Positions 1-7,618 of a stretch of 58,853 bases of DNA are shown one piece after another. A program made the position numbers and the translations under genes. Each line of letters starts with the position of its first letter. The stretch's first letter is position 1. The DNA lies in contig CAJUIY010000004.1 in assembly GCA_910586865.1 (NCBI GenBank), forward strand, positions 1 to 58,853, in the 5' to 3' direction. The notes below the pieces were generated by a model. It ran no database searches, was not told the DNA's origin, and was given only the letters and a program-made list of their open reading frames with translations. Source of the DNA: an uncultured Bacilli bacterium (GTDB lineage: Bacteria > Bacillota_I > Bacilli_A > RF39 > UBA660).

Positions 1-68
1 TTATTATATAAAGGTTTGTTTTCAAATCTCCCCACTTTGGGAAAACACTATCAAAATACTTCTTTTTT

Positions 69-97
69 TTGACAAAATGCCATGAATGTGGTATAAT
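69..97 (+). promoter_or_regulatory. Sigma-A promoter for the first small gene
   Basis: TTGACA at 69-74 and TATAAT at 92-97 are separated by 17 bases, a perfect consensus pair. Transcription would begin near 104. This rules out the upstream in-frame ATG at 86 as the start of the following gene. Confidence 0.85.
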
Positions 98-124
98 ATA
101 GCATATTTAAAGGGGGAGAAAAGT

Positions 125-562
125 ATGAAAAATCAAAATAAAGGAAATGAAAACAATAATCAAACGATAGTTGGTTATCTTGTTCCTTCTAAAAAGGTGA
201 TAGGAGAACTTGAATATAAAAAATGTATTGAGAGTCAACAATCACACTTGAGGTTATCTTATTGCTTGAAAGAGGAGTTTAAATTAGAAGAACAGTCTGA
301 TACTGTGATAGCAGAATTAAAGGGAATAGATGGGTATCATATGTTAGAACCGCTATACCAGAATAGAAAAACAGGTAGTATGATTTATATTGATGCTTTA
401 GAAGCTATTACTTATGATTCTAGTGAAATTTTAACAAGTACTTCTGCTTTTGATGTGGCTATGGAATATAGTGGCTATCAGTTATCTTATCATAAAGAGA
501 CTATAGAAGGAATGTTAAATAAGATGAATACACAAGAAAAAGGAATTGCCAAAAGAAAGTAA
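125..562 (+). CDS. Hypothetical protein, 145 aa
   Basis: I do not recognise this protein. It is soluble by eye, with no signal peptide or membrane segment. It opens with an Asn/Lys-rich tail, followed by a mixed alpha/beta-looking body with a conserved-looking GYLVPSKK stretch. The start is ATG 125, preceded by AGGGGGAG at 8 bases. The in-frame ATG at 86 lies upstream of the promoter -10 box and cannot be used. The gene has its own consensus promoter and is followed by a weak A-rich/T-rich hairpin near 549-582, so it is probably monocistronic. The consensus promoter suggests high expression. Function unknown. Confidence 0.8.
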   Translation: MKNQNKGNENNNQTIVGYLVPSKKVIGELEYKKCIESQQSHLRLSYCLKEEFKLEEQSDTVIAELKGIDGYHMLEPLYQNRKTGSMIYIDALEAITYDSSEILTSTSAFDVAMEYSGYQLSYHKETIEGMLNKMNTQEKGIAKRK

Positions 563-644
563 ATACCAAATTAGCATTTCTTTTTTTTTGCTAGGAAAAG
601 TGTAAAATAGGAAATATAATATTAGTAAGAAGAATAAATTTTTA

Positions 645-673
645 TTGACAAATGTAAATTATATTTGTATAAA
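645..673 (+). promoter_or_regulatory. Sigma-A promoter of topA
   Basis: TTGACA at 645-650, 17-base spacer, TATAAA at 668-673. The -10 box overlaps the upstream in-frame ATG at 673, so translation must begin further down, at ATG 694. Confidence 0.85.
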
Positions 674-693
674 TGTATACGAGGAGTGAAGAT

Positions 694-2724
694 ATGAGTA
701 AGCATCTAGTCATAGTGGAAAGTCCATCCAAAAGTAGGACAATTGAAAAGTATTTAGGAAAAGATTATAAAGTAGTTTCTTCAAAAGGACACATAAGGGA
801 TTTAGCAACATCCGGTAAGTTTGGACTTGGTGTTGATATGGAAGATGGATTTAAGCCAAATTATGTTCCAATATCAGGAAAGAAAAAAATTATTACGGAG
901 TTAAAAAAAGAAGTAAAAGATAGTGATATCGTTTATCTAGCATCCGATCCAGATCGTGAGGGAGAAGCTATTGCTTGGCATTTAAAAGATGCATTGGGAA
1001 TAAAAGATAATCAATATCAAAGAGTCTTATTTCATGAGATTACCCATGATAAAGTAATTGATGCAATTAATCATCCAACAAGGATTGATGATAATTTAGT
1101 AAGAAGTCAGGAAACGAGAAGAATTTTAGATCGTATTATTGGTTTTCGTCTTTCTAAATTGCTGCAAAGTAAAATAGGAGCCAAAAGTGCGGGAAGAGTA
1201 CAGAGTGTTGCTTTAAAGTTAATTGTGGACAGAGAGCGAGAAATAGAATCCTTTCAACCAGAAGAATATTGGACCATTACTTCTAAATTTGAAGAATTTG
1301 ATGCTAACTTGTTTCAGTACAAAGAAGAGGATATCAAATTAGAAACAGAAGCAGATTGTGATAAAGTATTAGATAGTATCACTAGTGATTATAAGGTAGA
1401 AAGCATTAGCGAAAAACAAAAAAATAAGAAAAGTAAGTTTCCTTTTATTACTTCTACCCTTCAACAAGAAGCTTCTACGAAATTAGGATTTTCTGCGAAG
1501 AAGACTATGTCCATTGCTCAAAAATTATACGAAGGTATTGATATTGGATCTGAAACGGTTGGACTGATTACTTATATGAGAACAGACTCGATTCGTTTAT
1601 CAGATGATTTTACCAAACCTGCTTATCAGTATATTATTGAAAATTTTGGAAAAGAATATACTGGGTATATTAAGAAAAGTAAGAAAACAGAAAATGTACA
1701 AGATGCACATGAAGCCATAAGACCAACTAGTATTTTGAGAGAACCCTTAAAAATAAAACAATACTTATCAAATGATGAATTTAAACTATATAGTCTAATT
1801 TATAAAAGAACATTAGCTTCTTTGATGGCTGATGCAAAAGTGAATCAAACAACGATTATCTTAGATAATAATGATTATAAATTTAAGACAACCGGTCAAG
1901 TATTAATCTTTGATGGTTATTTAAAAGTATATGCGGATTATGAATCTAGTGAAGATACGATTTTGCCAGAATTTAAGGAAGGGGAAATGAAGTCAACAGA
2001 CCGTGTAGAGAAGGAGCAACATTTTACCAAACCACCTGCAAGATATTCGGAGGCAAAACTAATAAAAGAAATGGAAGAATTAGGAATTGGTAGACCATCT
2101 ACGTATGCGAAAACGATGGACACCATTAAAGAACGTGGTTATGTAGTATTAGAGGATAAGAAATTTAAGCCAACGGATGTTGGAGTGGAAACTACGGATA
2201 AATTACAAGAATTTTTTTCTGATTTGATTAATGTGGAATACACTAGAGATATGGAAGATGATTTAGATAAGATTGCAGATGGAAAATTAATTTGGAATAA
2301 AGTACTGGATGAGTTTTATAAGCTCTTTGAACCTAGAGTAACCAATGCCTTCTCTGATATGGAGAAGAAAGCTCCTGTTGAAACGGGAGACAAATGTCCA
2401 GAGTGTGGGAACCCATTAGTAATAAGAAAAGGACGTTATGGAGAGTTTGTTGCTTGTAGTAATTATCCAGAATGTAAATATATCAAAAAAGAAGAAAAAC
2501 AAGAAGTAGAGATAATGGATTGTCCTCTATGTGATGGAAAGATTATTGAAAGAAAAACAAAAAGAGGAAAAATCTTTTATGGATGTAATCATTATCCAAA
2601 ATGTAAATTTGCATCTTGGGATAAACCATTAGAAGAAAAATGCCCAGATTGTGGTAAGTTTTTAGTAGAAAAAAATGGAAAAATTAAATGTAGTGAATGT
2701 GATTATCAAAAAGAAGAGAAATGA
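694..2724 (+). CDS. topA: DNA topoisomerase I (type IA)
   Basis: Relaxes negatively supercoiled DNA through a covalent 5'-phosphotyrosine intermediate. The 676-residue protein has the expected order. A TOPRIM domain comes first, with the early Glu of VESPSK and the DPDREGEA acidic motif near residues 85-93. The catalytic core follows, with active-site Tyr near residue 294 in GLITYMRTDS. Three C-terminal Cys4 zinc-ribbon modules close it (CPECG, CPLCDG and CPDCG, each with a second Cys pair). Length and zinc-finger count are typical of Firmicutes TopA. The start is ATG 694 after GAGGAG, because the ATG at 673 sits inside the -10 box. A strong terminator follows at 2800. Confidence 0.97.
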   Translation: MSKHLVIVESPSKSRTIEKYLGKDYKVVSSKGHIRDLATSGKFGLGVDMEDGFKPNYVPISGKKKIITELKKEVKDSDIVYLASDPDREGEAIAWHLKDALGIKDNQYQRVLFHEITHDKVIDAINHPTRIDDNLVRSQETRRILDRIIGFRLSKLLQSKIGAKSAGRVQSVALKLIVDREREIESFQPEEYWTITSKFEEFDANLFQYKEEDIKLETEADCDKVLDSITSDYKVESISEKQKNKKSKFPFITSTLQQEASTKLGFSAKKTMSIAQKLYEGIDIGSETVGLITYMRTDSIRLSDDFTKPAYQYIIENFGKEYTGYIKKSKKTENVQDAHEAIRPTSILREPLKIKQYLSNDEFKLYSLIYKRTLASLMADAKVNQTTIILDNNDYKFKTTGQVLIFDGYLKVYADYESSEDTILPEFKEGEMKSTDRVEKEQHFTKPPARYSEAKLIKEMEELGIGRPSTYAKTMDTIKERGYVVLEDKKFKPTDVGVETTDKLQEFFSDLINVEYTRDMEDDLDKIADGKLIWNKVLDEFYKLFEPRVTNAFSDMEKKAPVETGDKCPECGNPLVIRKGRYGEFVACSNYPECKYIKKEEKQEVEIMDCPLCDGKIIERKTKRGKIFYGCNHYPKCKFASWDKPLEEKCPDCGKFLVEKNGKIKCSECDYQKEEK

Positions 2725-2799
2725 ACAAGGAGGGCATAGAAGGACATCAATTTTATTAATTTAGAATCGAAGTTCGAGAAAGAAAAATATCAGCTTATC

Positions 2800-2835
2800 A
2801 GCAAAAAGGGAGTTACATCAATTTTTGCTTTTTTT
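2800..2835 (+). terminator. Rho-independent terminator after topA
   Basis: AGCAAAAA (2800-2807) pairs perfectly with TTTTTGCT (2822-2829), followed by a T run to 2835. It ends the topA transcript before the next gene. Confidence 0.75.
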
Positions 2836-2968
2836 CTATCATTTAATATATTATAATAAGAATAGAAGGATAATTAGTGAATTATCAAAATTTTCTAATT
2901 ATGTTTATTCTTTTCATATAGAACATAAAACAAAAGAAATATTTGAAAAACAAAGAGGAGATAGAAAG

Positions 2969-4057
2969 ATGTATAGTATGTGGCTTGATAGTAAAAAGGA
3001 TGTATATCAATATTTAAGAAATAAAGAAACCGATGATGGGAAAAAGTGTTTTCCTTTTGCCTTTAATATTAACGGAAGAATTGGAGTAACCAAATTTAAA
3101 ATAGAAGAATTAGATAGTCTAACTTCTTTCTTTCAGAATGAACAGGATTTTTTAGCAGAGTTATTAGATTATGGAGATACTTATATAAAAACGTCTCCTA
3201 AAAATCATATTATCATTACTTATCATAAGGAAAATATAATCTCTAGCTCTCCTGTGATTTATAATGATAGATTAATCTATTTTAAATCAAGTGAAATTCG
3301 AAGAAAAAAGAAAACTACAAAAGAAAAAGTACTTTTGGAAAAGGATGTTCTTCTTAGAGATTTTATTGATTTTATGAAAAGACTTGCAAGAAATAAGGTA
3401 TCTAGAAGGTATTTACTATCTCCAGATACGCTAGGGGATGATGTTTCTTATTCTGATAAAAAAGCTTTGAAAAAATTAGTAAAAGACGATGTAAGAAAGT
3501 ATTTAGGAGAAGTGAATGGAGAAGCTAGATATCAGATGATAGAAAAGGGGATTCGCTCCTTATTAAAAGATTATGCTAGAAGTCATGAACTTTTAGAGTA
3601 TCAACGAAAAATGGGACTTTCTACTTTGCACGTACAACAAGAATTAGAACAAGTAGAAACTGAAATCGAATTATATTTTAGGAGAGATTATCGTAATTTA
3701 AGAATGATGGTAGCATTTGAAAATCAATATTTAGAAGTATTAGAAAAAAGTATAAAACATGATGATAGTTTAGTGAATCGTGTCTTACTCTCTCCACTTA
3801 TTACAGAAGTTCTATTACAAAAAGAGGTGCGTAATGGAGTATTAGATAGACGGGCTTTAGAAGAATATTATATGTCTTTAGAAAATCCGATTGTACCAGA
3901 AGAACCTGATTTTATTAAGTATGAGGAAGTAAGAGAGTTACTAAAAGAAGGTGGTATTTCCGCGGTTATGGAACAATTGGATGCGGACCAGTTATATGGA
4001 ATTTATCTTTCGGATGCTGAAAGATTGGGCATTACAAAACAGAAGAAACGTGAATAA
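2969..4057 (+). CDS. Hypothetical protein, 362 aa
   Basis: Not recognised. The protein is soluble, charged and largely helical by eye. An N-terminal mixed region (about 1-115) is followed by a Lys/Arg/Glu-rich helical portion with likely coiled-coil segments (about 200-290), and it ends with an acidic helical tail and KKRE. There is no signal peptide, membrane segment or catalytic motif I can name. ATG 2969 is chosen because AGAGGAG lies 8 bases upstream. The open frame reaches back to 2825, but that part overlaps the topA terminator. A TATAAT at 2852-2857 could serve as its -10. It sits between topA and a Xer recombinase, where many Firmicutes carry trmFO. It is not TrmFO. Confidence 0.75.
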   Translation: MYSMWLDSKKDVYQYLRNKETDDGKKCFPFAFNINGRIGVTKFKIEELDSLTSFFQNEQDFLAELLDYGDTYIKTSPKNHIIITYHKENIISSSPVIYNDRLIYFKSSEIRRKKKTTKEKVLLEKDVLLRDFIDFMKRLARNKVSRRYLLSPDTLGDDVSYSDKKALKKLVKDDVRKYLGEVNGEARYQMIEKGIRSLLKDYARSHELLEYQRKMGLSTLHVQQELEQVETEIELYFRRDYRNLRMMVAFENQYLEVLEKSIKHDDSLVNRVLLSPLITEVLLQKEVRNGVLDRRALEEYYMSLENPIVPEEPDFIKYEEVRELLKEGGISAVMEQLDADQLYGIYLSDAERLGITKQKKRE

Positions 4058-4090
4058 AAAGGAGATTCATCTTACTTTTAGTTTTCTTGC

Positions 4091-4120
4091 TTGTCCAATT
4101 TGTACATGATATACTATAAC
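4091..4120 (+). promoter_or_regulatory. Probable promoter of the Xer recombinase gene
   Basis: TTGTCC at 4091-4096, 18-base spacer, TATAAC at 4115-4120, 20 bases before the GTG start. This is a reasonable but imperfect sigma-A site. Confidence 0.5.
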
Positions 4121-4139
4121 TGGATAAGGTGGTGATTTT

Positions 4140-5030
4140 GTGAATTATCTTGAGAAATATTTAGAATATTTAACTTACCAAAAGGCTTATTCTTCTTATA
4201 CCGTTAAGAACTATCAGAAGGATATTCAAGAGTTTCTAAGTCATTGTGAAAAAGAGAGACTAGACTTTTTGAATATTACTTATCAAGATACTAGATTTTA
4301 TTTAATGTATTTAAAAGAAGAGTGTAAGGATTCCAATGCTACTATGGATCGTAAGTTAAGTTCTTTGAGGGGATTTTATAAATATTTATCCATCAATCAT
4401 TATGTTGAGAATAATGTTTTTTTGTTACTAAATGGACCAAAAAGAGAAAAGAAATTACCCAGGTATTTTGAATATAATGAATTAGAAGAACTGTTTAAAG
4501 CTCCTGATTCTGAAACACCAAAAGGGCAAAGAGATTTATTAATATTAGAAATGTTATATGCAACAGGTGTCCGAGTAGGAGAACTTGTGAATATTAAGGT
4601 ATTAGATATTGACAGAAAGAAAAAAGAAATTGTTATTTTAGGAAAGGGAAATAAAGAAAGAGTAGTTGCTTATGGAGAATATTGCCAAGATATTTTGGAA
4701 AAATATTTAGAGGATGGGCGTAACTTTTTAAATAAAAAAGATAATCCATATTTATTTTTAAATCAAAATGGAGGGCAATTAACAGAAAGAGGAGTCCGAT
4801 ATATTTTATCAGAACTAATAAAGAAAACGTCTGTAAAGAAGAATATTTCTCCTCATATGATTAGGCATTCTTTTGCTACGCATCTTTTAAATGAAGGTTG
4901 TGATTTACTTACGGTTCAAAAACTGTTAGGGCATGAAAGTGTTAGTGCAACACAAGTCTATACGCATGTATCAACTGACCGATTAAAAGATGTCTACTAT
5001 CATAGTTTTCCAAGAGCAAAAAAAGAGTAA
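4140..5030 (+). CDS. xerC: Tyrosine recombinase XerC/XerD
   Basis: Site-specific recombinase expected to resolve chromosome dimers at dif. The protein is 296 aa, the usual Xer length. An N-terminal SAM-like core-binding domain spans about 1-90 and the catalytic domain about 105-290. All catalytic residues are visible: Arg145 (GVRVGE), Lys169 (GKGNKER), His239 and Arg242 (HMIRHSF), His265 (LLGHES) and the nucleophile Tyr274 (QVYTHVS). It starts at GTG 4140 behind AAGGTGGTGAT. XerC and XerD cannot be told apart from sequence alone. The symbol follows the topA-neighbour synteny of Bacillus codV/xerC. A phage or element integrase is less likely given the standard length and the housekeeping context. 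Confidence 0.9.
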   Translation: MNYLEKYLEYLTYQKAYSSYTVKNYQKDIQEFLSHCEKERLDFLNITYQDTRFYLMYLKEECKDSNATMDRKLSSLRGFYKYLSINHYVENNVFLLLNGPKREKKLPRYFEYNELEELFKAPDSETPKGQRDLLILEMLYATGVRVGELVNIKVLDIDRKKKEIVILGKGNKERVVAYGEYCQDILEKYLEDGRNFLNKKDNPYLFLNQNGGQLTERGVRYILSELIKKTSVKKNISPHMIRHSFATHLLNEGCDLLTVQKLLGHESVSATQVYTHVSTDRLKDVYYHSFPRAKKE

Positions 5031-5038
5031 TCTTTTTC

Positions 5039-5067
5039 TTCCCAAAAGCTCCAATCTTCGGTATAAT
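5039..5067 (+). promoter_or_regulatory. Probable promoter of the comN-like/secDF/rel unit
   Basis: TATAAT at 5062-5067, with TTCCCA at 5039-5044 as a poor -35 at 17 bases. It lies in the short gap after xerC and would drive the following co-directional genes. Confidence 0.5.
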
Positions 5068-5097
5068 AGAGATAGTTTAGAAAAAAGGTGATGTGTA

Positions 5098-5334
5098 ATA
5101 GAAGCTTTTCAAACAAAAGAAGAATTGTATAAGCGAGTAAGACCAGCTCTTAGTGCGAAACGACAAGAGTTAAGAAGACTACAATATAAAAATATTACAG
5201 AAAGAGATATTTGGGATTATTTAAGTAAAGAGAAATGGTCAAAAGCAAAGAATTTAATGCTCTCTGATATTGTTAGTGATATTCTTCATGCTGATAACCA
5301 TTGCTTACATCATTTTGTGACAGAAAGAAGTTGA
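5098..5334 (+). CDS. ComN-like post-transcriptional regulator, 78 aa, possible ATA start
   Basis: Small basic helical protein resembling the ComN/Post_transc_reg family of Firmicutes, which in Bacillus subtilis acts post-transcriptionally on comE. Recognition rests on the KEELYKRVRPAL opening, the middle ITERDIWDYL and the SDIVSDILHAD end. The family-like N-terminus (IEAFQTKEELYKRV) extends upstream of the first conventional start, TTG 5125, which has only a weak AGAAG ahead of it. A clear AAAGGTGAT (5085-5092) sits 5 bases before ATA 5098 in frame, and the frame closes at TGA 5089. I therefore place the start at ATA 5098; TTG 5125 (69 aa) is the fallback. It lies 8 bases before secDF. Confidence 0.65.
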   Translation: MEAFQTKEELYKRVRPALSAKRQELRRLQYKNITERDIWDYLSKEKWSKAKNLMLSDIVSDILHADNHCLHHFVTERS

Positions 5335-5342
5335 GGTGTACT

Positions 5343-7604
5343 ATGAAAAAAAATAATAAAAAGGAAAAGAAAAGGAAAGTTATTTCTGCAACAATCATTC
5401 TATTTCTATTTGTTGTAGGAATCAGTTTTAGTTTTATACCAATCTTTAAGAATCTAAATTTTGGATTGGATTTACAAGGTGGATTTGAGGTTTTATATCA
5501 AGTTGAGAGTATTGATGGCTCTAAAATGACAAAAGAAAAATTAACGGCAACTTATAAAACATTAAGTAAAAGAATCGATTCTTTAGGAGTAAGTGAGCCT
5601 GAGATTATTCTAGAAGGTGTCGATAAAATAAGAGTAAAATTAGCGGGAGTTACAGATAAAGAAACCGCAAGGAAACAATTATCTACTGTTGCTACCTTAT
5701 CTTTTCGAGATACTAGTGATAAATTACTGATGACAAGTGATGTCTTAAAACGTGCTAAAGTAGGTGCAGATGCTGGTGGCAATCCTGCAGTATCTTTAGA
5801 AGTAAGAGATAAAGATAAATTTTATGATGTAACAAATCGCTTATCCAAAAAACAAGATAAATTGATGGTGATTTGGTTAGATTTTGTGGATGGTACCAAT
5901 AGTTATCAAAAAGATTCTGCTACCTGTGGTAGTGAGAGTTCTAACTGTTTAAGTGCTGCAACAGTTAGTGAAGGACTTGCTAGTGATGTGATTATTCAAG
6001 GGAATTTTACCGAAGAAGAAGTAGAAAATTTAGTGGATTTAATTAATAGTGGTTCTTTGCCATCCAAAGTGACAGAACTATCATCTAAAACCGTAGGAGC
6101 CTCTTTTGGAGATGAGACACTTTCTAAGACTTTAATAGCAGGTATCATAGGAATTTCACTTATTATCATCCTATTACTTTTTGTTTATCATTTTGCTGGA
6201 TTCATTTCAAGTGTTGCTATTATTTTGTATACCTTCTTAGTATTCTTTATTTTCTGGTTAATAGGAGGTGTATTAACACTTCCAGGAATTGCTGCTTTGG
6301 TACTAGGAATTGGTATGGCAGTAGATGCTAATGTTATTACTTTTTCACGAATTAAAGACGAATTATATAGTGGTAAGAGTTTAAAGCATGCTTTTAAAGA
6401 GGGTTCTAAAACTTCTTTACATGCCATTATGGATTCGAACATTACTACTTTATTAGTAGCTTTCATTATGTTTTATTTTGGAGAAAGTAGTGTTAAGGGA
6501 TTTGCTACGGTATTAATTATTACCGTTTTGGTAACCATGTTTACGATGGTGTTCCTTACAAGAGTGTTATTAAATATCTTTGTGAAAACAGGTTTCTTTG
6601 AGGATAAATTAAATTTCTTTATCAAAGTAAAACCAGAGCATGTACCAAATGTAAGCAAAAATGAACGAGTAAAATACATACCATTTAAAAATGTTAATTT
6701 CTTAAAACATACAAAATTATTTGCAGGACTTTCGATTCTAATTATCATAGTAGGATTCGTACTATTCTTTGTAAGAGGATTTAACTTAAGTGTGGATTAT
6801 AAATCAGGTAGTGATATTACTATATCTACTAAGAAAGAAATCACTAAAAATGATATAAAAGATGATTTAAAAGAGTTAAAATTAAGTAATGATGAGATTA
6901 CGATTTCAGAAAAAGAAGTAGACATTAATGTAAAAAATATTTTAAAAGAAAATAAGATAGCAGAAGTTGAAAATTATTTTGAAGAAAAATATGATGCGAA
7001 AGTAAATATCTCTGTTGTTTCTAATGTTGTAAAACAAGAATTAGTAAAAAATGCTTGTCTTGCTGTTTTCCTTGCAATACTTGGTATTATTCTTTATATT
7101 TCTTTCCGCTTTAAATTTAGTTATGCTATTTCCTCTGTTATTGCTTTAGTACATGATGTTCTTATCATATTTGCACTTTTCTTAATCTTTGATCTAGAAA
7201 TATCTACGATGTTCATTGCAGCCGTGCTTGCCATTATTGGTTATTCGATTAATGACACGATTGTATGTTTTGATAGGATTCGAGAAAACTTGCAAAAGAA
7301 AGAGAAAAAAGAATCTTTAGAAGAAATTTGTAACAAGAGTATTCAAGAAACCTTTGTTAGAACGATTTATACAACGATTACCACATTACTTCCTATTCTA
7401 ACATTAATTGCTTTCGGTTCTAGTGGAATTTTAACATTTAACTTGGCTATGTTATTTGGACTTATCTCGGGAACCTATTCTTCTATCTTCATTGCTACCT
7501 CTTTATTCCTTTTACTAGAAAAGAAGAATAAAAATATAAGTAATTCTAATACAAAAAAACAAGAAGAGGTAGAAGAAAAGATGATTAAAGGAGTTAACTG
7601 CTAG
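5343..7604 (+). CDS. secDF: SecDF protein-export accessory subunit (fused)
   Basis: Membrane component that uses proton-motive force to aid Sec-dependent export after SecA. The 753-aa protein is the fused SecD-SecF form usual in Firmicutes. The SecD half has an N-terminal membrane helix, the FGLDLQGG motif near residue 40, a large extracellular P1 region and a six-helix bundle containing GLGIGMAVDANVITF. The SecF half restarts near residue 470 with its own first helix, then SVDYKSGSD and the AIIGYSINDTIVCFDR membrane motif. The start is ATG 5343 behind GAGGTG. The frame is open from 5301, but that part overlaps the preceding gene. Confidence 0.96.
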   Translation: MKKNNKKEKKRKVISATIILFLFVVGISFSFIPIFKNLNFGLDLQGGFEVLYQVESIDGSKMTKEKLTATYKTLSKRIDSLGVSEPEIILEGVDKIRVKLAGVTDKETARKQLSTVATLSFRDTSDKLLMTSDVLKRAKVGADAGGNPAVSLEVRDKDKFYDVTNRLSKKQDKLMVIWLDFVDGTNSYQKDSATCGSESSNCLSAATVSEGLASDVIIQGNFTEEEVENLVDLINSGSLPSKVTELSSKTVGASFGDETLSKTLIAGIIGISLIIILLLFVYHFAGFISSVAIILYTFLVFFIFWLIGGVLTLPGIAALVLGIGMAVDANVITFSRIKDELYSGKSLKHAFKEGSKTSLHAIMDSNITTLLVAFIMFYFGESSVKGFATVLIITVLVTMFTMVFLTRVLLNIFVKTGFFEDKLNFFIKVKPEHVPNVSKNERVKYIPFKNVNFLKHTKLFAGLSILIIIVGFVLFFVRGFNLSVDYKSGSDITISTKKEITKNDIKDDLKELKLSNDEITISEKEVDINVKNILKENKIAEVENYFEEKYDAKVNISVVSNVVKQELVKNACLAVFLAILGIILYISFRFKFSYAISSVIALVHDVLIIFALFLIFDLEISTMFIAAVLAIIGYSINDTIVCFDRIRENLQKKEKKESLEEICNKSIQETFVRTIYTTITTLLPILTLIAFGSSGILTFNLAMLFGLISGTYSSIFIATSLFLLLEKKNKNISNSNTKKQEEVEEKMIKGVNC

Positions 7605-7618
7605 TAGGAGATGATTTT

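Noticed and set aside
673..693. Longer topA start at ATG 673
   Set aside because: It lies inside the -10 box (668-673) of a consensus promoter, while ATG 694 has GAGGAG at good spacing.
2825..2968. 143-base N-terminal extension of the 362-aa protein
   Set aside because: It overlaps the topA terminator and has no ribosome site; ATG 2969 has AGAGGAG.
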